Source of the DNA: Flavobacteriaceae bacterium
Lineage (GTDB): Bacteria; Bacteroidota; Bacteroidia; Flavobacteriales; Flavobacteriaceae
Assembly: GCA_002706045.1 (NCBI GenBank)
Contig: PAJL01000076.1
Span: 12,037 to 50,988 of the forward strand
Length of the DNA: 38,952 nucleotides
Reading direction: 5' to 3'
Shown here: piece by piece, positions 26,355 through 35,889 of the stretch
How positions within the stretch are numbered: position 1 is the first letter of the stretch
Layout: each line of letters starts with the position of its first letter
Program-made: the position numbers and the translations under genes
Notes under the pieces: generated by a model
Databases searched by the model: none
Told to the model about the DNA's origin: nothing
What the model saw: the letters and a program-made list of their open reading frames with translations, nothing else

Positions 26355-27603
26355 TTGGGAAAAGAAAAAAGTTTCTGATTTTGGTGATATTATTACAGGT
26401 TCAACGCCTTCAACAAAAAATATCAATTTTTGGGATGGTGAATATCCTTTTTATTCACCTGCCGATTTTAATGGCAAAGTTTACTGTATACAAACAGAAA
26501 GAACTATTACTGAATTAGGTTTAAGAACTGGCAGGATTTTACCAAAAAATTCAGTAATGTTTACATGTATTGGTTCAATAGGAAAAATGGCTATAAGTAA
26601 TTCGATTGGTATATCAAATCAACAAATTAATGCTATTATAGTTAATGATTGTTTGGACTTTAAGTACATATATTATTTACTTTTTCATTATAAGGATAGG
26701 TTTAAAAACTTCGCGCCAATGACTACAATTCAGATAATAAACAAAACTGAATTTGGTCAATTTAAATTTAACCTACCACCACTACCACAACAACGCAAAA
26801 TAGCCGAGATATTAAGCACGGTAGATGCGGTGTTAGAAAAAACCGAAGCCGCCATAGCCAAATACCAGCAGCTTAAACAAGGGTTAATGCACGATGTATT
26901 TACACGTGGTATAGATGTACACACAGAGCAACTACGCCCCAAACAAACCGAAGCACCAGAACTGTATAAACAAAGCGCTTTAGGTTGGATTCCTAAGGAA
27001 TGGGAAGTGGAAACAGTAGACTCAGTAGCTTTTTTAAGGCACGGTTATCAATTTAGAGATTATGACTTCGTAAAAGAAGGAATTGATGTTGTAAAGATAG
27101 GACAGATTGGTAAAAAAGGTAATGTCAACTTAGAGAACTCTTCAAAAATAGCATCATCTAGATTAGATGAATTCAATCCAATACAACTGTTTGAAGGTGA
27201 TATTTTAATGGCTTTGACTGGTGCAACTTTAGGTAAGACTGCTATAATAAGAGGTATTGATAAACCAATGTTACAAAACTATCGCGTTGGTTATTTTACA
27301 CCTAGAGATGAAAATAAACTTAATAAGTTATTTCTCTATTATCTTTTAATCGGTGACTCTGTTCAAAACGAAATTTTAGGTTTTGTTAATACAGGAGCAC
27401 AAGGGAATATTGGAAAGGCAGATTTTGAAAAAATTAAGGTTATAGTACCTAGTTCTATTCAAGAGCAAAAGTTAAGTTCATTAAAACTACAATCCATCGA
27501 CCAAAAAATCCACACCGAGCAACAGGCTTTGGCAAAATACAAGCAGCTAAAAGCAGGTTTAATGCAAGATTTGTTAACGGGTAGGGTAGAGGTGCGTGTG
27601 TAA
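26344..27603 (+). CDS. hsdS: Type I restriction-modification specificity subunit
   Basis: 419 residues with the standard two-half layout. Target recognition domain 1 spans 1 to about 140 ([23 protein letters not shown]). The first conserved helix follows ([13 protein letters not shown] then [13 protein letters not shown]). Domain 2 spans about 215-375 ([29 protein letters not shown]) and the second conserved helix is [20 protein letters not shown]. The two recognition domains read the two half-sites and the helices set the spacing. Start overlaps hsdM by 11 bases. Base composition inside the recognition domains is more AT-rich than in the conserved helices, as expected of exchanged modules. 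Confidence 0.95.
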   Translation: MKDSWEKKKVSDFGDIITGSTPSTKNINFWDGEYPFYSPADFNGKVYCIQTERTITELGLRTGRILPKNSVMFTCIGSIGKMAISNSIGISNQQINAIIVNDCLDFKYIYYLLFHYKDRFKNFAPMTTIQIINKTEFGQFKFNLPPLPQQRKIAEILSTVDAVLEKTEAAIAKYQQLKQGLMHDVFTRGIDVHTEQLRPKQTEAPELYKQSALGWIPKEWEVETVDSVAFLRHGYQFRDYDFVKEGIDVVKIGQIGKKGNVNLENSSKIASSRLDEFNPIQLFEGDILMALTGATLGKTAIIRGIDKPMLQNYRVGYFTPRDENKLNKLFLYYLLIGDSVQNEILGFVNTGAQGNIGKADFEKIKVIVPSSIQEQKLSSLKLQSIDQKIHTEQQALAKYKQLKAGLMQDLLTGRVEVRV

Positions 27604-27623
27604 GTAATTAAAAATACAAGAAT

Positions 27624-28505
27624 ATGCCAGTAAATGAGTTAGAAATTCATCCTTATTTAGAGGATATAAATTACCAAGATTTTAAAGTTAACCATTTTGA
27701 GAATCTCATTATTGGTACGTTTCCTGTATATAGTATAACAGATACACTAACACCAGAAGAGGAAATACAAGAACATGTATTGAATGAAAACAATGCTGAT
27801 ATGCGTTTTTTTTACGGAAGTAAAAAAAATAATTTTTGGTCTTGGTTTGCAAATGCCTTTTATGCAGATAACCCTTTAGAACAAGCTAACCCAGAATTGC
27901 GTAAACAAGCTGCCGTAGACTTATTGGTGGCTAACAAGTTCTTAATTACCGATGTGCTTTATAAAACTAACCGCAAAAATACGTCGGCATTAGATAGTGA
28001 TTTGTGGGTGAAAACACGAAACAATTTTGTTGTACAAAACCGTAGCTTAAATCATAATTTAAGCACATTACTCAATATTAATAAGGCTATTAAAAACCTT
28101 TATTTTACAGCTACGGGTTTAGATGGTAAAACCCCTTTTGTCTGGTTCAAAAAAATATTTGGTGACGATTTAGAGTTCCAAAATATCAATGTAATACATA
28201 ACAATACGGTTTCGGCAACACTAACCATTAAAAAGAGAAAATACAATACCTTTTTCCTTATTACACCAGGAGGTGGTTGGGCAAGACGTATTCCATTTAC
28301 TGGCATAAATAACGATGGTATGTTTTCTAATTTTTTAATGGATATAGATATGAATTTTTACCATGAAATTGAGCATGTATATAAAGAGGATAGAACAAAA
28401 GCACAAGGGGACACACTGAAACAGTATCGTAAAAATTATATTAAACTGTACTATACCCAATTACTCAATGCTAAAAACATGTTGTTTGATGGACATATTG
28501 TATAA
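27624..28505 (+). CDS. Uracil-DNA-glycosylase-fold-like protein in the R-M operon
   Basis: 293 residues, no signal or TM. Residues 27-34 (NLIIGTFP) and 61-72 (RFFYGSKKNNFW) match the two early motifs of UDG-superfamily proteins of the Mug/DNA-deoxyinosine glycosylase type (GTFP and FYGxxxNxFW). A later TPGGGW at about 213-218 could be part of the fold. The usual C-terminal HPSP-type motif is not obvious. Lies 20 bases after hsdS in the same orientation, so it is probably co-transcribed. A role in processing modified or damaged DNA next to a restriction system is plausible but inferred. Confidence 0.5.
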   Translation: MPVNELEIHPYLEDINYQDFKVNHFENLIIGTFPVYSITDTLTPEEEIQEHVLNENNADMRFFYGSKKNNFWSWFANAFYADNPLEQANPELRKQAAVDLLVANKFLITDVLYKTNRKNTSALDSDLWVKTRNNFVVQNRSLNHNLSTLLNINKAIKNLYFTATGLDGKTPFVWFKKIFGDDLEFQNINVIHNNTVSATLTIKKRKYNTFFLITPGGGWARRIPFTGINNDGMFSNFLMDIDMNFYHEIEHVYKEDRTKAQGDTLKQYRKNYIKLYYTQLLNAKNMLFDGHIV

Positions 28506-28513
28506 AAATACAA

Positions 28514-28747
28514 ATGATGAATAATAAGAATAGAAAAGATTTAAGAAAGGTCATAGAAATTATTAACGACTTAAAAGATATTGTAACAACCATCCAAGAA
28601 GAAGAGCAGGAAAAGTTTGATAATCTACCAGAAGGATTACAAGATTCAGAAACTGGGATGAATATTGAAGCAGCCGCAACATCATTAGAAGAGGTTCTAA
28701 CTAATCTTGATGAGGCGATTGATAATATTGAAACAGCAATCATTTAA
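28514..28747 (+). CDS. Small acidic helical protein
   Basis: 77 residues (76 if the second ATG at 28517 is used). Heptad-like, very acidic: IEIINDLKDIVTTIQEEEQE, then a conserved-looking DNLPEGLQDSE turn, then a second helix of AATSLEEVLTNLDEAI type. This helix-turn-helix hairpin matches small proteins of unknown function seen in many bacteria and phages. Position between the UDG-like and DUF262 genes, with short gaps (8 and 13 bases), points to co-expression with the restriction genes. Confidence 0.7.
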   Translation: MMNNKNRKDLRKVIEIINDLKDIVTTIQEEEQEKFDNLPEGLQDSETGMNIEAAATSLEEVLTNLDEAIDNIETAII

Positions 28748-28760
28748 AAAAAATATTAAA

Positions 28761-30605
28761 ATGAGTAAAATAACCAACCATAAATACACCATAGAAGAAG
28801 CTTTTAGAGACTGTTTTTACATTGTGCCAGATTACCAACGTGAATATGTCTGGAGCGATAAAGAAGTTAATAAACTACTAGACGATTTAAATAATGAGAT
28901 TGAAAACGGTTCTAATAGCGAGTATTTTATTGGTACCATTTTAGTATCGCCATCGCAAGACAAAAACCAGTTCGATGTCATCGATGGGCAACAACGTTTA
29001 ACAACTTTCTTCTTAATTCTATGTGCATTAAAAGCCTTGTTTAAAGGCGAACCACAAGAGGGTATTATTAACAATTTAATTTCAACCAGCTACACCAATA
29101 GCGATGGCGATATAGAAACCAGCCTTAAACTAAACCCTAAATACGAAAATGCCGAAGAGGTAATTAAGGCTATTTTAAAGAGTGATAACCAACCAGAAAA
29201 TATTAAAGCCTTATTAAATTCTGCTGGTGTATCGCAATTTGGAGCGTTAGAAAATATTATAAATGCTTATTTTACCATTTACCAATATTTAAAATTTAAC
29301 TATCAAGAAACAGGTACACTCAAAAAATACTGGGGAAACTTATCTAACAATATTGTATTTATTCAAATTTCTACCGATGTAAGTAGCGCACTAAAAATAT
29401 TTGAAACTATTAACGAGCGTGGAGTTGGACTTAACCCAATGGATTTGCTTAAAAACTTATTGTTTACTAACGTAAAACTAGATGAGTTTAATAGATTAAA
29501 AAACGATTGGAAAAAAATTACTAATCCACTAGAATCTAATAAAGAAAAACCCTTGCGTTTTCTGCGTTACTTTTTAATGGCAAATTATAAAATAGAAAAC
29601 GCCAGACGTGATGGTATTGTACGCGAAGACGAAATTTATGATTGGTTTTCTAAAAAAGAGAACATTGCAGCAAGTAACTACAAACAAGAGCCTTTTGTGT
29701 TTGTTCGTAAAATAATTAAAACCGTAGACAACTTTATTAAACTAACAGAAGGTAAAGGTAACGATGGAGCAGATAATGTGTATATGAATAACATCCGTAA
29801 GTTAACAGGTGGCGGTTTTAGCTTACATTATGTGTTATTGTTAGCTGCATATAACTTACCTAAAGACTTGTTTGACTATTTATTAAAACAATTAGAAACC
29901 TTTTTGTTTTACTTCATCATTACAAGAACGTCTACCAAAATATTAGAACGTAACTTTTCTGCTTGGGCAGATGAGTTAAGAGCCATTAGCTTATTAACAG
30001 ATTATGATAAGCAAAAAGCACAACTTAATGCTTTTGTTATAAATCGTTTTAAGGAAAGTACTACACAAAAACAACCAGAATTAACCGATGCATTAAAGCG
30101 TTATCATTTTTATTCATTACAACAATACCGTACACGTTACATTTTAGCAAAATTCACTCAACACGTCAACATGGCGTATAAAGGTTTAGCAAATCCAGAT
30201 AACTTAAACGATTATACCAATTTAGAAATTGAGCATATTTTGCCAAACACACCAAACGATGAGTTGTTAAATGCGTTTAATTCGCATGTAAATAATGCTG
30301 AAAAGGATTACCACCAATACAAAGTAAAATTGGGTAACTTAACCTTGCTAGAAAAACCTATAAATATTGTTGCTGGTCGCGATTTTTTTAAAGACAAGAA
30401 AGACCAATATAAAATGAGTAAATATTACTTAACCAGTAGTTTAAATGAGTTAAGTCACGTGGGTGCAAATACCTCAATTACAAGAATAAATAACAAATTA
30501 AAAGCTTTTGATAATGAGTGGACATCCAAAGAAATAGATGAACGCCAACAAATGCTAATTGATTTGGCTTCAGAAATTTGGACTATACAACCTTTAACTG
30601 ATTAA
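28761..30605 (+). CDS. DUF262/DUF1524 protein, GmrSD-type restriction enzyme-like
   Basis: 614 residues from ATG 28761, 13 bases after the previous stop; a start at 28707 would overlap that gene. The N-terminal DUF262 (ParB-like, GmrS) domain has DGQQRLTT (75-82) and the FETINERGVGLNPMD helix. The C-terminal DUF1524 (GmrD) HNH-type nuclease domain has EIEHILP (His492) and KLGNLTLLEKPIN. Fused GmrSD proteins are type IV-like enzymes that cut modified, e.g. glucosylated, DNA using NTP. Here it lies inside a type I operon between hsdS and hsdR, giving one locus that could restrict both unmodified and modified phage DNA. Confidence 0.88.
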   Translation: MSKITNHKYTIEEAFRDCFYIVPDYQREYVWSDKEVNKLLDDLNNEIENGSNSEYFIGTILVSPSQDKNQFDVIDGQQRLTTFFLILCALKALFKGEPQEGIINNLISTSYTNSDGDIETSLKLNPKYENAEEVIKAILKSDNQPENIKALLNSAGVSQFGALENIINAYFTIYQYLKFNYQETGTLKKYWGNLSNNIVFIQISTDVSSALKIFETINERGVGLNPMDLLKNLLFTNVKLDEFNRLKNDWKKITNPLESNKEKPLRFLRYFLMANYKIENARRDGIVREDEIYDWFSKKENIAASNYKQEPFVFVRKIIKTVDNFIKLTEGKGNDGADNVYMNNIRKLTGGGFSLHYVLLLAAYNLPKDLFDYLLKQLETFLFYFIITRTSTKILERNFSAWADELRAISLLTDYDKQKAQLNAFVINRFKESTTQKQPELTDALKRYHFYSLQQYRTRYILAKFTQHVNMAYKGLANPDNLNDYTNLEIEHILPNTPNDELLNAFNSHVNNAEKDYHQYKVKLGNLTLLEKPINIVAGRDFFKDKKDQYKMSKYYLTSSLNELSHVGANTSITRINNKLKAFDNEWTSKEIDERQQMLIDLASEIWTIQPLTD

Positions 30606-30607
30606 CC

Positions 30608-33600
30608 ATGGCAGAATACACCAACGTAGAAAAACCGTTTTTAGATAAGTTACAAGCCTTAGGTTGGCGTATCGTAAATCAAGGGAGTTTTGGGATTCCT
30701 AAAGATCCTGCTTCAAGTTTGCGTACCTCTTTTAAAGAAGTAACCCTAAAGGATGAGTTTATTAAAGGTGTAAGCCAAATCAATACAGTTAATGGCAAAC
30801 CATGGTTAACTAACAAGCAGTTAGAAGATATTTACAACGAATTAATTGGTGTAGAACGCGCCAATTTATCTTTACTAGAAGCTAATAAAGAAGTCTTTGA
30901 AAAACTCATAGGTGTCACCAAAACAACGGTGGCAAAAAATGAAGTGACAGGAGAAGAGAATCCGCTAGTAAAACTTATCGATTTCGAGAAATGGGATAAT
31001 AATGAGTTTGTAGCGATCAATCAGTTTAGAGTAGTCACACCTGGTGGTCCACGAGAAGGCATCATTCCAGACATTGTGTTGTTTGTTAATGGTTTACCTA
31101 TTGCTGTGGTAGAGTGTAAAGAAGTAGATGTAGCAGATCCTATTTCTAATGCGGTAGACCAAATTATGCGCTATGCTAACACTAGAGAAGATGAGTTTGG
31201 TACCAAAGAAGGCGAAGAACGTTTATTTTATTACAACCTTTTTAGCATTGCCACGCATGGAGAAGAAGCGCGATTAGGATCTATAACAGGTGATTTTGAA
31301 TATTACCTGAACTGGAAAGATATTTTTCCAGAAAGCTATAAAGACATAGATATTACTAACTATGTTGAAGAAGAAAGCGAACGCTATAAAAGTAACGGTT
31401 TACAAAACGATCCTCGTGTACGTCAAGAAGTGATGATAAAAGGGATTTTGAATAAAGAAATCCTGTTAGATATTTTGCAGCATTTTACCTTGTTTATGGA
31501 AATTAAGGAAGGTGTTGAGGTTAAAATTGTATGTCGTTATCAACAATACAGAGCTGTAGGTAAAATTTTAGACCGTATGCGCACGCAAACCACAGGGCAA
31601 ACACGTTCTGGAGTGGTTTGGCATACCCAAGGTTCTGGTAAGTCCTTAACCATGGTGTTTTTTGTGCGTAAGTTACGCTCACAACCCGACTTAAAAGATT
31701 ACAAAGTCATCATGATGGTAGATCGTAAAGATTTACAAAAACAATTATCGGCAACAGCGCGCTTAACTAATGAGTTTAAAGAAGCTAATATTGTAAGTTC
31801 GCGTAAAGATTTAAAACCGAAGTTAAGTGGTACAGCATCTAATTTAAATATGGTCATGGTGCACAAGTTTGTACAAGAGGAACTGCAACATTCTAAAGCC
31901 TTACTAAAAGCCTACGAAGAAAAAGGCAAAGTGCCAGAATTTAAGCCTTTTGAGGTTGTAAACACATCAGATAGAATAGTTATCCTTATTGACGAAGCAC
32001 ACCGTACTCAAGGTGGTGAAATGGGCGATAATTTATTTACAGCCTTTCCTAACGCAGCCAAAATTGCCTTTACGGGAACACCTTTATTGACCGATAGACA
32101 CAAACAAAAAACACATGAGCGTTTTGGTGGTACAGGTGAGTTTATAGATACGTATAAAATACGAGAAGCAGTTGACGATAGAGCGACTTTAGATATTCGA
32201 TACATTGGTAAAACTACTAATGATAATATTAAATCTAAAGAAGCTTTTGATGCTGAGTTTGAAGATGTCTTTAAAAAACAATCTAAAGAAGAAAAAGAAG
32301 AGATTCAAAAACGTTATGGTACTATGCAAGCCTATTTAGAGAATGAAGATCGCTTGCGTAAAATAGCCAAAGACATTGTAAAACATTATGTCGCTGATAT
32401 TTTACCTAACGGATTTAAGGCAATGGTAGTAGGTAGCTCTATACTGGCAGCTGCGCGTTATCAATACTATATTCAAGAGTACATCAATGAATATATTGAG
32501 GAGGAAAAACAAAAAGCGAATCCAGATATTGACCTGATTGAAAAACTAGAGTTTTTAAAATTAGGAACTATTGTAACCAAACAAGATAATAACGAGTTAG
32601 GTTTTATAAGTGCTGCAAGAAAGCAAGCCAAAGAACTAAAAGCAGTAGATAACTTTAAAAAGGACTTTGATTTTTCTAAAGATGAAGATGGTAATTATAA
32701 TAAACCAGAAACAGGTGTCGCTTTTTTATGCGTGTGCGATAAATTACTAACTGGATTTGATGCGCCAATTGCACAAGTGATGTATTTAGATAAGAATATT
32801 CGTGAACATGATTTACTACAAGCCATAGCAAGGGTGAATAGAACAAAAAAAGATAAAAAGCATGGTATTTTAGTAGATTATTACGGAGTATCCAACCACT
32901 TAAAAGATGCATTAAATATTTGGGGAGCAGAAGACGAAGAGGATATTAAGGAGTTATTAGAATATTTTAAAGATATTGATAAAGAAATTCCTGTTTTAGA
33001 AGCGCGTTACAACAGAATGATTCAGCTATTCACTGACAAAGGTATTACCGACTTTAAAAGGTTTGCCGAACAGCGAATGGCCGACAAAGCAAAAGAATTT
33101 CAATTAGCTGAAGATTGTATTGCTTTGGCAGAATCGGTGGCTTTTAGAGCGCAATTTGACACCTATCTAAAAGCATTTTTTGATAGTTTAGATTTGCTTT
33201 TCAATTCTAAAGTAGCTAAAGATTATTACATTCCTGCAAAACGTTTTGGTTATTTATTGGTACGTATTAAAAACCGTTACAAAGACCCAAGTATGGACTT
33301 AAAATGGGCAAAACCCAAAGTCCGTAAAATGATTGATACTTATTTAGAAACTTTAGGTATTGATAGTAAAATTCCACCAGTAAGTTTGTTATCTGATGAT
33401 TTTACCAAAGAAGTAGATAAGCTAGGTAAAAATAGCAAAGCAAAAGCTTCAGAAATGGAGCACGCTATTAGAAGGCACATTAAGGTTAACATCCAAAAAG
33501 ATCCTGCTTTATACAAGCGTTTTTTAAGACGAATAGAAGAGTTGCTAGAACGTTATGCAGATAATTGGGAAATGATTGTTCAAGAATTCTATAAAGTCCG

Positions 33601-33952
33601 TGAGGATATGGATAGAGGTAGAGCGGAGGAAGCTCAGGAATCAGGCTTAACTCAACAAGAGCTACCATTTTATGATTTTATCATTTTTACAACGTTAAAA
33701 GAAGAGGATTTATCGGATGATGAAAAAGAAGAATTAAAAGTTTTGGTAAAAAATCTAGTTATCTTACTACAGGATGCAATAAATAAACCAAACTTCTGGA
33801 AAGGACGTCCTTCTGAAATACGAAAATTACAAGGAATAATTGAAGATGAAATATCTTTCGTGTCGGTTGAAAAAGTTGCCAATCAATACGCTAAATTAAG
33901 TGTAGAAATTATGAATTTGGCAAAACGTAGAAATGATGAATTATTAGGCTAA
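30608..33952 (+). CDS. hsdR: Type I restriction enzyme motor/endonuclease subunit
   Basis: 1114 residues. The N-terminal HSDR_N PD-(D/E)xK nuclease has PDIVLFVNGLP (Asp near 154) and VVECKE (near 168). The SF2 translocase follows, with Walker A HTQGSGKSL (Lys345), DEAH (462-465), FTGTP and motif VI-like QAIARVNRT. The C-terminal helical region binds the methyltransferase core. All catalytic motifs are intact, so the system should be able to restrict. The start follows the DUF262 gene by 2 bases; the stop overlaps the metalloprotein start (TAATG). Confidence 0.95.
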   Translation: MAEYTNVEKPFLDKLQALGWRIVNQGSFGIPKDPASSLRTSFKEVTLKDEFIKGVSQINTVNGKPWLTNKQLEDIYNELIGVERANLSLLEANKEVFEKLIGVTKTTVAKNEVTGEENPLVKLIDFEKWDNNEFVAINQFRVVTPGGPREGIIPDIVLFVNGLPIAVVECKEVDVADPISNAVDQIMRYANTREDEFGTKEGEERLFYYNLFSIATHGEEARLGSITGDFEYYLNWKDIFPESYKDIDITNYVEEESERYKSNGLQNDPRVRQEVMIKGILNKEILLDILQHFTLFMEIKEGVEVKIVCRYQQYRAVGKILDRMRTQTTGQTRSGVVWHTQGSGKSLTMVFFVRKLRSQPDLKDYKVIMMVDRKDLQKQLSATARLTNEFKEANIVSSRKDLKPKLSGTASNLNMVMVHKFVQEELQHSKALLKAYEEKGKVPEFKPFEVVNTSDRIVILIDEAHRTQGGEMGDNLFTAFPNAAKIAFTGTPLLTDRHKQKTHERFGGTGEFIDTYKIREAVDDRATLDIRYIGKTTNDNIKSKEAFDAEFEDVFKKQSKEEKEEIQKRYGTMQAYLENEDRLRKIAKDIVKHYVADILPNGFKAMVVGSSILAAARYQYYIQEYINEYIEEEKQKANPDIDLIEKLEFLKLGTIVTKQDNNELGFISAARKQAKELKAVDNFKKDFDFSKDEDGNYNKPETGVAFLCVCDKLLTGFDAPIAQVMYLDKNIREHDLLQAIARVNRTKKDKKHGILVDYYGVSNHLKDALNIWGAEDEEDIKELLEYFKDIDKEIPVLEARYNRMIQLFTDKGITDFKRFAEQRMADKAKEFQLAEDCIALAESVAFRAQFDTYLKAFFDSLDLLFNSKVAKDYYIPAKRFGYLLVRIKNRYKDPSMDLKWAKPKVRKMIDTYLETLGIDSKIPPVSLLSDDFTKEVDKLGKNSKAKASEMEHAIRRHIKVNIQKDPALYKRFLRRIEELLERYADNWEMIVQEFYKVREDMDRGRAEEAQESGLTQQELPFYDFIIFTTLKEEDLSDDEKEELKVLVKNLVILLQDAINKPNFWKGRPSEIRKLQGIIEDEISFVSVEKVANQYAKLSVEIMNLAKRRNDELLG

Positions 33953-34632
33953 TGCAAATATCAGGTGTAGACATAAAAATTATTAAAAGTAACCGTAAAA
34001 CTGCTAGTATTTATATAGAGCGAGACGGTTCTGTGTCAGCTCGTGTTCCAGAAACAATAACAGATTTAGAAATACAAGAGTTATTAAAAGCCAAAGAATA
34101 TCAAATTTTCAAACACTTAGCAGAGTGGGAACAACTAAATGAAAATGCAGTAGAACGAGAATATGTTAGCGGTCAATCTTTTTTGTACTTAGGCAGAAAC
34201 TACCGATTAAAATTTGACAGTGTAGATACAGGTAAATTACACTTTAGAAGAAATACCTTTTTTTTAAATCCAACTGATAAGGATAAAGCTAAAGAGTTAT
34301 TTATTAAGTTTTATAAAGAAAAGTTGAATCAAAAGTTGCCAGAAATAGTAAACCGTTACCAAGAACAATTAGGTGTTCAACCTAACAAAATAAAAGTTAT
34401 GGAATTACAAAATCGCTGGGCATCTTGCACTCCGAGTGGTAATGTGAATTTTCATTGGAAATGTGCTATGGCACCTATTGATGTTTTGCATTATATAGTT
34501 GTACATGAACTGGCACATTTAATTCATAACAACCACTCTAAAGAATTTTGGAATGAAGTTGATAAAATACTGCCAAATTATGATGCTCAAATCCATTGGC
34601 TTAAAATTAATGGTGCTGGTATGGATTTGTAG
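33952..34632 (+). CDS. YgjP-like (DUF45) metal-dependent hydrolase
   Basis: 226 residues. N-terminal beta region, then NRWASC and HELAH (His185-Glu186, His189) followed by NNHSKEFWNEV, the zinc-binding pattern of the YgjP/SprT-like DUF45 family. These are putative zinc peptidases often found as the last gene of type I restriction loci, with no settled role. Overlaps the hsdR stop by one base (TAATG), so it is translationally coupled. Last gene of the operon; an AT-only palindrome follows at 34672-34691. Confidence 0.9.
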   Translation: MQISGVDIKIIKSNRKTASIYIERDGSVSARVPETITDLEIQELLKAKEYQIFKHLAEWEQLNENAVEREYVSGQSFLYLGRNYRLKFDSVDTGKLHFRRNTFFLNPTDKDKAKELFIKFYKEKLNQKLPEIVNRYQEQLGVQPNKIKVMELQNRWASCTPSGNVNFHWKCAMAPIDVLHYIVVHELAHLIHNNHSKEFWNEVDKILPNYDAQIHWLKINGAGMDL

Positions 34633-34671
34633 ACTACAAGCTAACAGAGAAAATTAATTTTTTTCAAGGTA

Positions 34672-34691
34672 TAATTATTTAAAAATAATTA
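34672..34691. repeat. AT-only inverted repeat after the R-M operon
   Basis: TAATTATTT-AA-AAATAATTA, perfect 9-bp arms with a 2-base centre. It could be a weak terminator or a melting site; nothing decides between them. The rest of 34633-34748 holds no coding frame. Confidence 0.4.
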
Positions 34692-34748
34692 GTTTGTAGT
34701 TAAAACTTATTCGTGTATTATTTAAAAAATCCTAGAAGTCTTCCTTCA

Positions 34749-34756
34749 TAACTTTG
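34749..34756 (+). promoter_or_regulatory. Candidate -7 box (TAnnTTTG)
   Basis: TAACTTTG matches the Bacteroidota primary-sigma -7 consensus exactly and lies 26 bases before the small ORF at 34783. No clear TTG -33 element is found at the expected distance, so this is only suggestive. Confidence 0.4.
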
Positions 34757-34782
34757 AATCATAGTAATTTTAAAATAAAAAA

Positions 34783-34887
34783 ATGAAAAGATTTAAAGAT
34801 GAACCAACACAAGCGGATTTGGACAACCATGCTAACCAATTGAACCCTAATAACGAAGAATATTGGCATTCTAGGGAAGAAAACTAA
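34783..34887 (+). CDS. 34-residue small protein
   Basis: ATG 34783 to TAA 34885-34887. Sequence has a basic start (MKRFKDEP), DLDNHANQLNPNN in the middle and EYWHSREEN at the end. The NQLNPNN..YW.SR pattern matches, from memory, small uncharacterised proteins in diverse bacteria, which supports a real gene. No TM or signal. Lies 150 bases after the R-M operon behind a candidate promoter. Function unknown. Confidence 0.6.
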   Translation: MKRFKDEPTQADLDNHANQLNPNNEEYWHSREEN

Positions 34888-34988
34888 AACCTAATTTGGA
34901 CAACCCTAATTGGTTTAGTAAAAAATGATTTTTACTATTTTTATAGCATAAGTTCATGATAAAATGAGTTTATAAATTTTCCAAACTA

Positions 34989-35020
34989 ATAGCAATGTTT
35001 TTATAGCATTGCTATTTTTG
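34989..35020 (+). terminator. Terminator-like hairpin directly before the 35026 gene
   Basis: ATAGCAATG (34989-34997) pairs with CATTGCTAT (35007-35015), followed by TTTTTGTTT. It has all parts of an intrinsic terminator and ends about 6 bases before the next ATG, so it could stop read-through, attenuate or insulate the following gene. Part of it, TTTTTATAGCAT, is repeated 60 bases upstream (34938-34949). Confidence 0.7.
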
Positions 35021-35025
35021 TTTAT

Positions 35026-35889
35026 ATGATAGATTTTATAAAGTTAATTGAAGAAACTGAGCAGCTTCTGAGCAATAGCAGTAGTTTGAAAATTGTAGAG
35101 GGTTTGTTTATAAATAAGTATGGCAGTGAAGAAAAAGCTAAGGAGGCTTTTAAAGCAATTTTAGAACAATCTAAAAAAAATGATAATCTTCAAGAATTAA
35201 TTTTTTCAGAGTTTGGATTGGATAAAATTATTCGAGTTTTAAATTCATTTAAAGAAGCATCAAATTTGAAAGAGACCTATGAAAATCTACAAAACGAGAA
35301 GTTAAAATTAATTAAAGAGGAAACACCAAAAAGTAAAGAAGAACTATTAAATAATTTAGAGCTTTTAAGTAATGCAGCACATCAGGTTGATATATCTGAA
35401 ACCTCTAAAGATAACCTTATCAATTATATTAATGAGAATGTTATTTTTAATCTAGCAAATACCAGAAAAGAATTAGGCTATCCAGATCCTCGTCCATTTA
35501 ATTATTGGTTGAAATTTTTTTTTCAGGGTAAATACAATGATAAAATAAATGAAGGAAACTCTAAAAACTCAGGTAAGCTTACTTTATTTGAATATTTAGA
35601 GGTTGTTTCTGCATTTCTTTTGAGTTATGATGAAGGTAAAATAGACTATTCAAACCCTGAGAAAATGCTCAAACGTTTTGAACTTCAGAAAAAAACACAA
35701 AAACAAGTGTTAAAATATATTACTAATAACAACTATAGCTACTTAAAGGAGAAACTAGAGGATTTATACATTTCGGATGTGTATAGGAATAAATTTGGTG
35801 ACCAACCTTTTGATACGTCCAAGAGGAAAATACCATATAGTATATGTTCCGTAATAAAAAAGCATATTGAAGAGGAGTATTTTGATTAA
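35026..35889 (+). CDS. Hypothetical cytoplasmic helical protein
   Basis: 287 residues, no signal or TM. Largely alpha-helical and Lys/Glu-rich; residues 1-110 look like packed helices or coiled coil. The middle has a GYPDPRPFNYWLKFFFQGKY segment rich in aromatics. No family recognised. Its start follows a terminator-like hairpin, and its stop codon overlaps that of the convergent zinc-finger gene by 4 bases. It is typical cargo next to an integrase module; function unknown. Confidence 0.7.
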   Translation: MIDFIKLIEETEQLLSNSSSLKIVEGLFINKYGSEEKAKEAFKAILEQSKKNDNLQELIFSEFGLDKIIRVLNSFKEASNLKETYENLQNEKLKLIKEETPKSKEELLNNLELLSNAAHQVDISETSKDNLINYINENVIFNLANTRKELGYPDPRPFNYWLKFFFQGKYNDKINEGNSKNSGKLTLFEYLEVVSAFLLSYDEGKIDYSNPEKMLKRFELQKKTQKQVLKYITNNNYSYLKEKLEDLYISDVYRNKFGDQPFDTSKRKIPYSICSVIKKHIEEEYFD

